DNA from: Salinimicrobium sp035607535
GTDB taxonomy: Bacteria; Bacteroidota; Bacteroidia; Flavobacteriales; Flavobacteriaceae
Direction: 5' to 3'
NCBI RefSeq assembly: GCF_035607535.1
Contig: NZ_JAYDZX010000002.1
Span: 248,001-312,000, forward strand
Length of the DNA: 64,000 nucleotides
Shown here: piece after piece, positions 32,719-42,254 of the stretch
How positions within the stretch are numbered: position 1 is the first letter of the stretch
Layout of the letters: each line of letters begins with the position of its first letter
Program-made: the position numbers and the translations under genes
Notes under the pieces: generated by a model
Database searches by the model: none
The model's input: only the letters and a program-made list of their open reading frames with translations
What the model was told of the DNA's origin: nothing

Positions 32719-34077
32719 ATGAAATATTTTCAGGTTTTTTCTTTCTTATTTCTGAGCTGTTTAAGTTTAAATGCCCAGAACCTTCAATATCCCACAAAGG
32801 ATTGTGAAGGTGCAGCCGCCCGACCGGAAGGTTTGCATTCCTGGTGTAATGATGATGTTGATGAGTATTATAATGCATGTGAATGTAGCTTTGAAACTGC
32901 TATTAAGGAATACAATGCCAAAAAGGAAAGGCTGGAAAACGAGTTGTCTGCTTTATACAATGAGAAACAAGGTTTGACAGACCGGAGTAGCTCTTTAAGT
33001 AATAAAGCCCAGGAGTATCAAAATAGATTGATTGATGAAGACAATTCAAACTTTTCTTCTGATAAAGATAATGCCTTGCAGAATTTGCGTCAGGCGAAAG
33101 CTGCATTGGAGCAGGCAATGGTCGTGGAGAAGAAAATTCAATCTTTGCGTTCGGTTTTAAGTGTTAATGGTACAATAGATCAAGGTGGTCTCGCCAGGCT
33201 TGAGCAGATGATCGGCTATCTGGAATCTGACATTGAGCGGGTGCAAGAAATGGAGCCGCGAAGAACCTTAACCTTAACTTCCGGCAATCCTGGCGGATCT
33301 TCGGAGCAGGGGATATCGGGCAATTCTAATACTGGTTTAGAAGATAAAAGCAATGTCAATGAAGAAGGAATTGAAAGCAGCGAGGCTTCAAAAAATGTCT
33401 CGTCTTATCAAAGTGAAGAACAAAAGCGTCAACAGGAATTAGTAGCCGAACAGATACGCGCTCAAAAGGCGGAAGCAGAACGACTTCAGGCCAGGAACGA
33501 GGCCTATGCACAAGCTGCTTCAGTGGCGGCAAATGCTATGGGACAAGGAATTTCAGAAGGCTTGATTACCGGCATGACATTGAGTTACGCTATGAGGCTT
33601 GATGAATCGGAGGCCGATGGTGTGGTAACCACCGTTATAGGCGTTCCCACTTATGAACTCGGTATACAAATGGGAGAAAATGCCAATAGTGGTTTTACTG
33701 TAGGTTATGGCCCGGGTGGAGCAGGTATTATTTATGATTCCGGTAGCAGCTACACCTATGTCACAGGTCTTGACATTGGGATTCTTAACTTTGGCGAACT
33801 TGGAGGAAGCCATGCTTTTCAAATCAGCATTGGAGGGGAGTATGGAATGGGATCTGGGGAATATTCTGATAGTAGATATTTTAGTAGTGATGAAATCAAT
33901 GAGATAACTGACGATGTCTCATTTTATGGTGGCCACGTCAATGCCAAATTGATGAAGTTTATCTTTGCCGGATATGGTTTAGGTTTAGCAAATGGAACTT
34001 ACACCAAAAATGGAGAATCCACCGAATATGAAATCAGCTATTCAAAGGTCACTTTTGGTCTTAGAATTCCGTTCTAA
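32719..34077 (+). CDS. Secreted coiled-coil / outer-membrane protein
   Basis: The start is ATG 32719 (MKYFQVFSFLFLSCLSLNAQ, a Sec signal peptide cut before NAQ/NLQ); a frame to TTG 32695 would spoil the signal. After a Cys-bearing N-terminal segment comes a long coiled coil (about residues 55-160), a low-complexity Ser/Gly/Asn linker (about 170-210), a second coiled coil (about 215-255), then about 150 residues of alternating strands ending in Phe (KVTFGLRIPF), as outer-membrane beta barrels do. No named family recognised. First chromosomal gene to the right of the island. Confidence 0.75.
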   Translation: MKYFQVFSFLFLSCLSLNAQNLQYPTKDCEGAAARPEGLHSWCNDDVDEYYNACECSFETAIKEYNAKKERLENELSALYNEKQGLTDRSSSLSNKAQEYQNRLIDEDNSNFSSDKDNALQNLRQAKAALEQAMVVEKKIQSLRSVLSVNGTIDQGGLARLEQMIGYLESDIERVQEMEPRRTLTLTSGNPGGSSEQGISGNSNTGLEDKSNVNEEGIESSEASKNVSSYQSEEQKRQQELVAEQIRAQKAEAERLQARNEAYAQAASVAANAMGQGISEGLITGMTLSYAMRLDESEADGVVTTVIGVPTYELGIQMGENANSGFTVGYGPGGAGIIYDSGSSYTYVTGLDIGILNFGELGGSHAFQISIGGEYGMGSGEYSDSRYFSSDEINEITDDVSFYGGHVNAKLMKFIFAGYGLGLANGTYTKNGESTEYEISYSKVTFGLRIPF

Positions 34078-34156
34078 AGATCTTTCTGTCTACTTTTTGT
34101 GAAGACCTACTTGGGGACCCACGACTATTCGTTAATTGATCTTATGAAATTAGCTA

Positions 34157-34290
34157 ATGCTCCTCAATTTGGGGAGCTTTTTTTGCCTAAGCATTAATTG
34201 ATTGATTGCTGTATTTAATTTGATCTAAACGATTTTAGAAGTAAACCGTTGAGAAACTTTTCTTTTTTGGGTAGCGCTTTTCTGTTTTTC
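34157..34290. repeat. Chromosomal repeat copy 2 with two terminators
   Basis: Diverged direct copy of 32407-32540: GCTCCTCAA.TTGGGGAGC with T-run, then TTTTAGAAGTAAACC.TTGAGAA and a second hairpin. It would terminate the gene ending at 34077. Confidence 0.65.
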
Positions 34291-34372
34291 TTTCAAGATT
34301 TTCAAAACGACCCCCACTTATTAGAGCCACAACATTTTACAGTCTCGCCGGTAAAATAAAAGATCCGTAAAA

Positions 34373-34399
34373 AAAAGCACCCGGGACCCGAATGCTTTT
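34373..34399 (-). terminator. Terminator of the CHRD-like lipoprotein gene
   Basis: AAAAGCA / TGCTTTT stem around a GC-rich loop (CCCGGGACCCGAA), with A-run on the left, i.e. T-run on the minus strand, 25 bases past the stop at 34424. Confidence 0.6.
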
Positions 34400-34423
34400 A
34401 CTAAAAAAAGTATTTAAAGCCTA

Positions 34424-35083
34424 TTAGTTTCTTCCCTGCGCAGGCATAATTTGTCCGCAGGCCACCGGTAAGGTTGCGATGTATTCACCATCTACAGTCA
34501 TACCGTGAAGTACTATTGTCCTGTTTTGAAGAGGGGAAAGATCAGATTCAGAAATTAATTCTCCTTCTTCAGTAAATTCTGTTTCTCCTAAAGTGAAGGT
34601 GCGTTCGTAGGTTAATGCCCCATTAGCATCGGCAACGGGAAACTCATCTACAGGGACATAAAGCTCCAGTAGTACTCCTCCGTAAGAAGGTAATCCCTCT
34701 ACAAGGTCTATTAATCCATCATCATTAGTATCGGCTGCAGAGGTGGGACACTGGGAATTTCCCTTATTTTCGGTGAACCCGTGAATATGTTGTGGGTGAA
34801 CCATGTTCGGCTCCAAACCGGTAGCATTTACTGTAACTGTGAGTTGATCTCCCATAAGGTAAAGTTCAGCTGAACCTGAAACTCCAGACCCATTTAAAGC
34901 TGTAAAATCAACTGAATACATTTTAGTCTTTGCCTTTTGGTTTTTGGCATAGTGTTCGGCTTCCAGGGAAGCCTCAAGTTCTACGTTTTCCATAACTTCT
35001 TCATCTGGATCTGAGCAGGAGGCTGCGAATATTACAAAAGAGGCAATAAACATTGACCGAATAATTGAATTTAAATTTTTCAT
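34424..35083 (-). CDS. CHRD / Cu-Zn-SOD-like lipoprotein
   Basis: A 219-residue exported lipoprotein; the signal ends in the lipobox FAASCSD (Cys23). The mature part has YSVDFTALNGSGVSGSAELY, then VHPQHIHGF and, near the end, RTIVLHGMTVDG and LPVACGQIM, the layout of CHRD / superoxide-dismutase-like beta barrels. The His residues resemble metal ligands but the full Cu-Zn set is not evident, so enzymatic activity is unsure. An acidic DTNDDGLIDL segment could bind calcium. Monocistronic, with its own terminator. Confidence 0.7.
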   Translation of the reverse strand: MKNLNSIIRSMFIASFVIFAASCSDPDEEVMENVELEASLEAEHYAKNQKAKTKMYSVDFTALNGSGVSGSAELYLMGDQLTVTVNATGLEPNMVHPQHIHGFTENKGNSQCPTSAADTNDDGLIDLVEGLPSYGGVLLELYVPVDEFPVADANGALTYERTFTLGETEFTEEGELISESDLSPLQNRTIVLHGMTVDGEYIATLPVACGQIMPAQGRN

Positions 35084-35319
35084 AACTATAAAAGTTTTAG
35101 ATTGTTATATACTATACTTACGAAGCATAGAAGCGGCCGGTTTTTGATTCTTGTGACTTTATGAGATTTTTAATGGTTTTTAACCTTTTCTTTTAACTCC
35201 CTTTTAGTCCATTCAAATTCAAAAAGGTCAAGTATACGATCGCCCGAACAAGTGAAAAGATGGTTAGAATAAGATGCTTTTAGTCTTTGCTTCTACTTTA
35301 CAATCTAAAGCACTAAAAA

Positions 35320-35339
35320 AATACCACTAAAAGGGTATT
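35320..35339. promoter_or_regulatory. Operator-like palindrome, second copy
   Basis: AATACCA-CTAAAA-GGGTATT, same arm and spacer lengths as 32650-32669 with one arm mismatch, 47 bases before the small gene at 35387. The rest of the 303-base gap 35084-35386 shows nothing else. Confidence 0.45.
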
Positions 35340-35386
35340 TTAATTATGACGGGGGTAGAATATCTTTGAAAATAAGATCATTTTCA

Positions 35387-35518
35387 ATGAAAGAACTGGC
35401 TAAAGAAGATAAAGATTTTAGAAAGGAGTACTTGGCCGCTAAGGAAAGTATCCTCACCTTGAGCCTGGTCATCATAGCTGCTTCTATACTTCTCATAATC
35501 TTAATTATTACCGCCTAA
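35387..35518 (+). CDS. Small single-span membrane protein, 43 aa
   Basis: ATG 35387 to TAA 35516-35518. A charged N-terminus (MKELAKEDKDFRKEYLAAKE) is followed by one transmembrane helix (SILTLSLVIIAASILLIILI) and a short end. The clean cytoplasmic-charged/hydrophobic layout and an operator-like palindrome upstream support expression. No family or function known to me. Confidence 0.55.
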   Translation: MKELAKEDKDFRKEYLAAKESILTLSLVIIAASILLIILIITA

Positions 35519-35658
35519 ATTTGTTCCCTGCCTTTTATGGCAAATATTCCCACTTTTATTTCGTCGTATGGACCTAAAAAAGGGACTGCTGACATAAGTT
35601 TTAATTTTTTTAGGCTAATTGGATTCCGTATCGGGAAAGGCTATCCGTCGGGTTATAG

Positions 35659-37014
35659 ATGAAAAAAATTGTTCTATATTCGAAAAACCTTTATTCTATG
35701 TACAAGTTCCTGCTCATCTTCTTGCTATTCATTCCCCGTGCGGGAGCGCAAATTCTTTCTGAAAAAGAGCAGGCTGCCCTCGTCGATAAAATTCTGGATG
35801 AGAGATTCACTACCATACTTCCGGAATTAATGGACCGAACCAACATAGATATGTGGGTGCTCATCTCCCGGGAATACAATGAAGATCCTGTTTTGAGGAC
35901 AATGCTCCCGGCTACCTGGCTAAATGCCCGCAGAAGAACAATTCTGGTTTTCCATCGGGATCAAGAAAAGGACACCCTGGAGCGTCTGGCAATCGCGAGG
36001 TATGATGTAGGAGATAATATTTCCTCGGCCTGGGATCCTGAAGCTGAGCCGGACCAGTGGAAGGCGCTAGTTGAAATAATTACCACAAGAGATCCTCAAA
36101 AGATCGGACTCAATTATTCAGGTGATTTTAATATTGCTGATGGTATAGTCAAAACAGATCACGATTTATTCATGAAAATCCTTCCGCAGGAGTACCGGGA
36201 AAGGGTAGTTTCAGCCGAGGATCTTGCCGTGGGATGGATCGAGACCCGTTCAGAAATGGAGATGGAGCTTTATGAAGAACTGGTGGAAATAACCAAAGGG
36301 ATCATTGAAGAGGCTTTTAGCTCAAAAGTGATTGTACCGGGAGTTACTACTACAAATGATGTGGTGTGGTGGATGAGACAAAAGGTCACAGATATGGGGT
36401 TGGAGACCTGGTTTCACCCTACTGTTGATATACAGCGGAAAGAGGAGGGGCTAAAGGATCATATTGAAGCTTTTTCTGCAGGTTATGGTGATAAGGTTAT
36501 TTTGCCGGGGGATCTATTGCATTGCGATTTCGGTATCACTTATTTGAGGCTCAATACAGATTGTCAGCAACACGCCTATGTGCTCCAAAAAGGAGAAATT
36601 GCAGCTCCTTTGTTCCTGCAAGAGGCCTTGGAAAAAGGAAATTGGTTGCAGGATTTTCTTACCCAAAACTTCAAGACCGGAAGAAATGGAAATGAGATTC
36701 TAAGGTTGTCTCTAAAGGAGGCAAAGGAGGAAGGTCTTCGGCCATCGATCTACACACATCCTTTAGGACTTTATGGACACTCGGCAGGGCCTACAATAGG
36801 AATGTGGGATGCTCAGGAAGGTATTCCGGGTGCGGGAGAATATCCGTTATTTCCAAGAACAGTATATGCTGTAGAGCTCAATACTACTGTTGCTGTACCT
36901 GAATGGAATAAAGATGTTCGCATCATGCTGGAGGAGGCAGGCTATTGGGGAGAAAAAGGGTTTAGCTATATCAACGGCAGACAAACAAAACTTATTCTTG
37001 TGCCTTCCCATTAG
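35659..37014 (+). CDS. Exported M24-family peptidase (Xaa-Pro aminopeptidase-like)
   Basis: A 451-residue protein; the second ATG (35698, MYKFLLIFLLFIPRAGAQ) starts a perfect signal peptide and is the likelier start. The first domain (about 45-200) is the creatinase-like N-terminal fold (TNIDMWVLISREYNEDPVL). The catalytic pita-bread domain carries LLHCDFGITY, GLYGHSAGPTIGMWD and YAVELNTTVAVPEW, which supply Asp, His and Glu metal ligands. It would cleave N-terminal residues before proline in the periplasm. Stands alone. Confidence 0.85.
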   Translation: MKKIVLYSKNLYSMYKFLLIFLLFIPRAGAQILSEKEQAALVDKILDERFTTILPELMDRTNIDMWVLISREYNEDPVLRTMLPATWLNARRRTILVFHRDQEKDTLERLAIARYDVGDNISSAWDPEAEPDQWKALVEIITTRDPQKIGLNYSGDFNIADGIVKTDHDLFMKILPQEYRERVVSAEDLAVGWIETRSEMEMELYEELVEITKGIIEEAFSSKVIVPGVTTTNDVVWWMRQKVTDMGLETWFHPTVDIQRKEEGLKDHIEAFSAGYGDKVILPGDLLHCDFGITYLRLNTDCQQHAYVLQKGEIAAPLFLQEALEKGNWLQDFLTQNFKTGRNGNEILRLSLKEAKEEGLRPSIYTHPLGLYGHSAGPTIGMWDAQEGIPGAGEYPLFPRTVYAVELNTTVAVPEWNKDVRIMLEEAGYWGEKGFSYINGRQTKLILVPSH

Positions 37015-37055
37015 AGCATTTAATCACTGTAGATTTGCTTTAGAAAATTTCAGAT

Positions 37056-37397
37056 TTATGTAGTCCCGCTGCAGCCCATAGGACCGGCAACCAGGAAGAT
37101 AATAGAAAGAATTATTAGAGAGCCCATAACTAAAGTATAGAGTTTAGATCGCTGCCGGGGTTTTGGTGCGGGAACATTTAGAGACTCATCCTCCTTCCTT
37201 TTCTGGCCCATGAACTTTTCGAACCCAAGCATCCTGGCTTCTTCACCCTTCGGAGTTAAAACTACCTTATCTTCTACGATATCTATAAGACCATATTTTA
37301 AAAGTTCATTGAAATTTTCCTGAAGAGAATTTTCAGCGAGGATGGAAAGACAATCCTCTTTTTCAATAAGTTCTAGGATCTTTTCCGTAGATGCCAT
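37056..37397 (-). CDS. Small membrane-anchored protein with winged-helix-like N-terminus, 113 aa
   Basis: Residues 1-55 are helical with a winged-helix-like pattern (LLKYGLIDIVEDKVVLTPKG). A Lys/Arg/Pro linker is followed by one transmembrane helix (residues about 87-105, MGSLIILSIIFLVAGPMGC) and a very short outside end. No named family recognised. A tail-anchored regulator would be one reading. Convergent with the M24 peptidase gene. Confidence 0.65.
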   Translation of the reverse strand: MASTEKILELIEKEDCLSILAENSLQENFNELLKYGLIDIVEDKVVLTPKGEEARMLGFEKFMGQKRKEDESLNVPAPKPRQRSKLYTLVMGSLIILSIIFLVAGPMGCSGTT

Positions 37398-37678
37398 CTC
37401 TAATGATTAAGTGTAATTTTTACCTATAAAATTAAATGACTAATGGTCGCGGAAATATGACGACAGTCATACTTCTGATAATGAACCTTTTGTAGGAAAA
37501 AAGACTGAGATTAAAATAGATTTGACTATTAGATCTCAATATTATATGATTTTAAAGATTTGTATGATTAAAATGTAATTTTATAGTTAAAGTATTGATA
37601 CATTTGTCAATAAAGGTTAAAATTTTTGCCTTTTAGCTCCTCCCATAATTCTATACTAATAATAAAAATCTTCAGGTT

Positions 37679-38413
37679 ATGAAAAAAGTCATTCTTTTAC
37701 TTTTTGTTTTCTCCTCCTTTATGATGACATCTCAGGAAGGGCAAAGTTTTTTATTGAACGTGTCGGAGTTAACTATAAAACCCGGTCATGACGAGCAGTT
37801 CAACGAAGGAGTGAAGCGCTATAAATCCTGCTATCAGGAGAACAATGGGGAGGAAACCTGGAATATCTGGAAAAGGATCCAGGGTGCCGGAAATGTCTAC
37901 GTTCTTACTTCTACCATGGAAAACTGGGCAGAAATGGACGATGAAAGTGAAGAGCAGGCAGACCGGCAATGCCGCGACATTGTGCGGGAATTTATCTGGC
38001 CACATATAGAGAGCAGTAACTATAGTATAGCGCGGTCTATGCCAGAGATAAGTGCTTCACCCGGTGAAAATATGCAGCTTGTATGGGTGACCTTTTTTGA
38101 CGTAGAGAACACGAGCGATTTTCGGGAGGTGGTAGATGCAGTTTCTTCAGCTTTCAAAGATGCAGAAGGGGAGCCAAGAGGTTATTGGTATGCTTATATG
38201 GGAGGTGCTGCAGATGCTCCCAACTATATGGTTTCAGTGCCTTTTGAAAATTTTGCCGAACTGGATGTAGAAAGAGACGGACCCTGGGATGTGCTAACCA
38301 AAAAACACGGAGAAGCCAGGGCAGGTGAAATGCGGAACAAACTGCGCAATTCTGTTGATGATATCTGGTCTTACCTTTATCAACTTAAAGAAGATCTTAG
38401 TATGAGCGAATAG
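37679..38413 (+). CDS. Exported protein with two ferredoxin-like (ABM-type) repeats
   Basis: A 244-residue protein with a signal peptide (MKKVILLLFVFSSFMMTSQE). Two similar halves can be seen: about residues 22-115 (NVSELTIKPGHDEQFNEGVK) and 130-225 (VWVTFFDVENTSDFREVVDA), each an antibiotic-biosynthesis-monooxygenase-like alpha/beta unit. No catalytic residue can be assigned and the function is unknown. Monocistronic; a terminator follows. Confidence 0.65.
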   Translation: MKKVILLLFVFSSFMMTSQEGQSFLLNVSELTIKPGHDEQFNEGVKRYKSCYQENNGEETWNIWKRIQGAGNVYVLTSTMENWAEMDDESEEQADRQCRDIVREFIWPHIESSNYSIARSMPEISASPGENMQLVWVTFFDVENTSDFREVVDAVSSAFKDAEGEPRGYWYAYMGGAADAPNYMVSVPFENFAELDVERDGPWDVLTKKHGEARAGEMRNKLRNSVDDIWSYLYQLKEDLSMSE

Positions 38414-38432
38414 CTGCTGAATTTCCTTTAAT

Positions 38433-38460
38433 AAAGCTCCTTCAATCGGGAGCTTTTTTT
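38433..38460 (+). terminator. Terminator
   Basis: AAAGCTCC / GGGAGCTTT stem followed by a T-run, 20 bases past the stop at 38413. Confidence 0.8.
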
Positions 38461-38609
38461 TTGATCAGGAAGGCAGCTAGTGTATTTGCAAAAATTCTTC
38501 AGGAATATTATTGATCTATACGGGTAGAGATGGGAATTTTGAAGATTATTTTTCGGCTTTAACTATGCAATCAGCTTAAATAATTGGCAATTAGTATATT
38601 TTTGGAGCT

Positions 38610-41075
38610 GTGAACAAACATTCAGATTCCGAAGAGATTAAGAGGCTGCAAACCCTTTTGTCTTATGATGTACTCGACTCTGCACCCGAAGAAGAATTCG
38701 ACGGGCTGGTGCAGTTGATCGCTGCTATTTGCGATGTCCCTGTAGCTATTATTTCTATGCTCGATGAAAGGAGACAATGGTATAAAGCGAAGGTAGGCAT
38801 AGAACAAAGCGAGCTTCCCAGGAATGAAACGATTTGCCAGTATACGCTGCTGCAAAATGAAATACTGGAGATTACAAATGCCCTTGAAGATGACAGGGTG
38901 AAAGATAATCCTCATGTGAAGGCAGAAAACGGGATTAGGTATTACGCAGGTATATCCCTGCAAGCGCCCGATGGCCATAATATTGGAACTCTCTGCGTAG
39001 CCGATGTAAAGCCACGGAAGCTTTCTGAATCTCAAAGGGAATCTTTAAAGCTCTTGTCCCGGCAGGTCATGTCCCTCCTTGAGGTCAGGAGAAAGAATAG
39101 AAACCTGGCAGAAGAGCTTGAGCATATCCTGAATGAGAAAATAAAGGAAGCCGAAGAAAAGCTCTTTTTGAAGGAAAATGAGTATCAACACCTCCTTGAA
39201 TCAATAAAAAGATCAAACAGTGTCGTGGAGTTTACTCCCGATGGTCATATTCTTTCCACTAATGCCATCTTTAGAAGTTTTATTGGATATACTGAGGAAG
39301 AACTCACGGGAATGCACCACTCCAGGCTGATCGATCCTGAAGGAGGTGTCAAAAATGACAAATTTTGGCAGGCTCTCGAGAATGGGGAGTACAAAGCCGG
39401 TAGATTTAGGAGAGTGAGGAAAAATGGTCAGGAGGTTTGGATGCAGGCCACATACAATCCTGTAAAATCTCCCAACGGAAATATTGACAGGATCATCAAA
39501 ATTGCTCAGGATATAACTATTGAGATCGAGGCCGAAAAGGCCATGCAGAAAGCCAAAGAGGCTGCAGAATCACTGAACCGCCAGAAGGATAGTTTTATCG
39601 CGAATGTCAGCCATGAAATTAGAACACCTATTCATGCCGTTCTGGGATTCACCGAACTCTTGCTGGAACAGGAATCTAACCCTCAAAAGATCGGTTATCT
39701 GAAATCGGTCAAAACGGCCGGGGATAACCTGATGTTTATTATCAATGATATTCTTGACCTCTCAAAAATTGAAGCTGGAATTATTCAGATGCATGCCACC
39801 ACCTTTAAGTTGCAGCAGGTTATTCAGAATATATTCTCTATTCTTCATCTCAAAGCAAAGCAAAAGCAGCTAAAGCTGACATATTCGATTTCTCCCGGGG
39901 TGCCGGAGTATTTGGTGGGAGACAGCAACAGGCTTTCCCAGGTGTTGTTGAATCTCCTGGGGAATGCATTAAAATTCACCTATGAGGGAGGTGTTGAACT
40001 CAGGGTGGAAAATAGCGGGGAACGAGATGATGCTGTCATGGTAAGGTTCACAGTTACAGATAGCGGAATGGGAATTCCCGGGAACAAACTGGAGAAGATC
40101 TTTGAAAGATTCTCCCAGGCAGATGACAGTATCTCCAGGAAATTTGGGGGTACAGGCCTGGGCCTGAACATATCCAGGCAGCTGGTGGAAAGGCAAAATG
40201 GCAGCATAAGCGTGGAGAGCAAAGAGGGAGAAGGTTCCAGGTTCAGCTTTTCCATACCCTATCCCGCCGGGGAAGCACCCCGGGAACAGGTGTCAGATGC
40301 AGCGGAAAAGGTCCCACTAGCTTTAACTACGGGAAGGATTCTCCTATGCGAGGACAATGAACTCAATCAAAGATTAATTGAAGCAATTCTGAAGGAGAAC
40401 AAGTATACTGTAGATGTGGCTGGCAACGGCAAAAAAGGAATAGAGCTGTTTTCGGAAAACGACTATGATCTTGTACTTATGGATCTCCAAATGCCGGAAC
40501 TGGATGGGAGAGAAACTACAAGAATTATTAGGCAGGAACTTCATTCGCAGGTTCCAATAGTTGCCCTTACCGCAAACTTCATGAATATCGAACGGGAGAA
40601 ATGTCTCAGGGATGGTATGAACGACTATCTTTCCAAACCTTTTAAAAAGGAGGAGCTTTTTGAAATGATCAACCGTTGGATCGCTCCAGGACCCCGGAAA
40701 GCTTCAGAGGGAGAAACAGATGGATCACCCACAGTAGTATCTTTAGAGAATCTGGAAGAAATGTCTGGTGGTAACCTGGAGTTTCAGCTGGAGATGGTTG
40801 AACTGTTCATCAGGAATTCAGGAAAATCCCTTCAGGAAATGCAGGTACACCTGGAAAAGCAGGAATTGGCAGAAATAAGGGCTGTGGCTCATCAGCTAAA
40901 AGGTTCTTTTGGAGTGATTGGAGCAAATATCGAAGTGCTGCAACAACTGGAGGAAGGATTGAGCTTTGAAAAGACTGAACAACAGCTAATGGCTTTAAAA
41001 AAGCAATTAAACGAGATTTTTATTATCTTAAAAAATAAATACCCCCAGAATGAATATCCTACTTGTGGAAGATGA
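38610..41075 (+). CDS. Hybrid sensor histidine kinase GAF-PAS-HisKA-HATPase-REC-HPt
   Basis: An 821-residue soluble phosphorelay protein with a GTG start. GAF about 20-160 (signature FDGLVQLIAAICDVPVAIIS); PAS about 195-305; HisKA with phospho-His335 (VSHEIRTP); HATPase with DSGMGIP and GGTGLGLNIS; REC with Asp625 (LVLMDLQMPELDG) and Lys677; HPt with His761 (AHQLKGSFG). No membrane segment. The last 26 bases overlap the response regulator at 41050, so signal output probably passes from the HPt to that protein. First gene of a four-gene run ending in a GT2 glycosyltransferase. Confidence 0.93.
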   Translation: MNKHSDSEEIKRLQTLLSYDVLDSAPEEEFDGLVQLIAAICDVPVAIISMLDERRQWYKAKVGIEQSELPRNETICQYTLLQNEILEITNALEDDRVKDNPHVKAENGIRYYAGISLQAPDGHNIGTLCVADVKPRKLSESQRESLKLLSRQVMSLLEVRRKNRNLAEELEHILNEKIKEAEEKLFLKENEYQHLLESIKRSNSVVEFTPDGHILSTNAIFRSFIGYTEEELTGMHHSRLIDPEGGVKNDKFWQALENGEYKAGRFRRVRKNGQEVWMQATYNPVKSPNGNIDRIIKIAQDITIEIEAEKAMQKAKEAAESLNRQKDSFIANVSHEIRTPIHAVLGFTELLLEQESNPQKIGYLKSVKTAGDNLMFIINDILDLSKIEAGIIQMHATTFKLQQVIQNIFSILHLKAKQKQLKLTYSISPGVPEYLVGDSNRLSQVLLNLLGNALKFTYEGGVELRVENSGERDDAVMVRFTVTDSGMGIPGNKLEKIFERFSQADDSISRKFGGTGLGLNISRQLVERQNGSISVESKEGEGSRFSFSIPYPAGEAPREQVSDAAEKVPLALTTGRILLCEDNELNQRLIEAILKENKYTVDVAGNGKKGIELFSENDYDLVLMDLQMPELDGRETTRIIRQELHSQVPIVALTANFMNIEREKCLRDGMNDYLSKPFKKEELFEMINRWIAPGPRKASEGETDGSPTVVSLENLEEMSGGNLEFQLEMVELFIRNSGKSLQEMQVHLEKQELAEIRAVAHQLKGSFGVIGANIEVLQQLEEGLSFEKTEQQLMALKKQLNEIFIILKNKYPQNEYPTCGR

Positions 41076-41418
41076 TGAGATGCTTCGAAGATCTCTCGTA
41101 TTTTATCTTAAATCCAATCAATTTACAGTTGAAGCTTTTGATAATGGAAGTGACGCTATAGATTTCATCAAAACAGCGACAAATTCAATAGACCTTGTGA
41201 TCACCGATCTTAACCTCCCTTTTGCCGGCGGTAAACAGGTGTTGCAGGCAGTAAAAGAAGTTAAGGGTATGGAAATTCCTGTGATCGTTCTAACCTCTTC
41301 GGGAGTGGAGGCGACAGAACTTGAGGTATTTGATTTGGGTGCAGATGAATTTGTGACCAAACCATTTAGTCCGCCGGTACTGCTTAAAAGGATTAATAAG
41401 TTAATTGTTAAGCAGTAA
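41050..41418 (+). CDS. Single-domain response regulator (CheY-like)
   Basis: A 122-residue receiver domain alone: acidic pocket EDDE near residue 7, phosphoacceptor Asp53 (DLVITDLNLPFAGG), Thr/Ser then Lys106 in EFVTKPFSPP. No output domain, so it acts by protein contact. Its start overlaps the end of the hybrid kinase gene in another frame. Likely relays to the HEAT-like membrane protein or glycosyltransferase downstream. Confidence 0.92.
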   Translation: MNILLVEDDEMLRRSLVFYLKSNQFTVEAFDNGSDAIDFIKTATNSIDLVITDLNLPFAGGKQVLQAVKEVKGMEIPVIVLTSSGVEATELEVFDLGADEFVTKPFSPPVLLKRINKLIVKQ

Positions 41419-41440
41419 AGTGTTGAGGTATGCTGCAGCA

Positions 41441-42253
41441 ATGGGAGATCCGCTTTCTCCGGTGATGGAGAGACTGGTGCTATTCATTGTAATAGCTACC
41501 TTCCTGACTGCACTGTTATTTTTTGCATTGACCCTGTACAAAGGGATTAAACACCTTCGGGAGGATCGCAAAAAGGCAAAATTTCAGGCTGCTTTAGAGA
41601 ATGTACTCTTTCATTACCTTTTTGAAGAGAAAAGTCTTGAAGAGGTTTTAGGCGACCCAATTTTCAGGGCGATGAAAAGGGACGTGCTTTTCCAAAGAGT
41701 CGCTATCAAGGCGATCATTTCGCTGCACGACAATTACAGCGGGATTTACAGTAAAAAACTGGAGCAGTTCTTTGAAGTCAGTGGTCTGGTTAATTATTCC
41801 ATAGCCCGGCTGGAATCTTCAAAATGGCCTTTTATAGTAGAAGGAGTGAGGGATCTTTCCACTCTTAACCACGACGCCTCCTATAGCCGCATTGCTTCCC
41901 GTATCACCCATCCGCACGAGCTTGTAAAAATGGAGGTTCTGCTCGCCCTGATCAAGATGCGCGGAATTGGGGAGATCACTAAATTTCAGAAGACAGGATT
42001 GTTGCTCAATGACTGGGTTCAGAGTAACATACTTTACACAGTAAAAAAGCATAAAATTGCGGCACCTGCCAATCTCGGAATCATGTTGAGTAGTCCTAAC
42101 AAAACCGTTGTGCTCCTTGGGGTGCGGCTTATAAGATACTATCAGGTGGCAGAGCACGATGAAACTTTGTCCGGGTTAATTTCTGAGACCGCGGACGCTA
42201 AGCTGAAAAGGGAGATCAGCGAAGTTCTCGCAAAAAACACATTGGTCAATTAA
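41441..42253 (+). CDS. HEAT-repeat-like membrane protein
   Basis: The start is set at ATG 41441 (MGDPLSPVMERLVLF); the frame opens earlier at TTG 41405 inside the preceding gene. One transmembrane helix at about residues 10-32 (LFIVIATFLTALLFFALTLY) is followed by about 230 residues of helical pairs resembling HEAT repeats (SRIASRITHPHELVKMEVLL). HEAT-like proteins often sit beside GT2 exopolysaccharide synthases in Bacteroidota. It ends one base before the GT2 start; it may connect the phosphorelay to the synthase. Confidence 0.75.
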   Translation: MGDPLSPVMERLVLFIVIATFLTALLFFALTLYKGIKHLREDRKKAKFQAALENVLFHYLFEEKSLEEVLGDPIFRAMKRDVLFQRVAIKAIISLHDNYSGIYSKKLEQFFEVSGLVNYSIARLESSKWPFIVEGVRDLSTLNHDASYSRIASRITHPHELVKMEVLLALIKMRGIGEITKFQKTGLLLNDWVQSNILYTVKKHKIAAPANLGIMLSSPNKTVVLLGVRLIRYYQVAEHDETLSGLISETADAKLKREISEVLAKNTLVN

Positions 42254-42254
42254 A

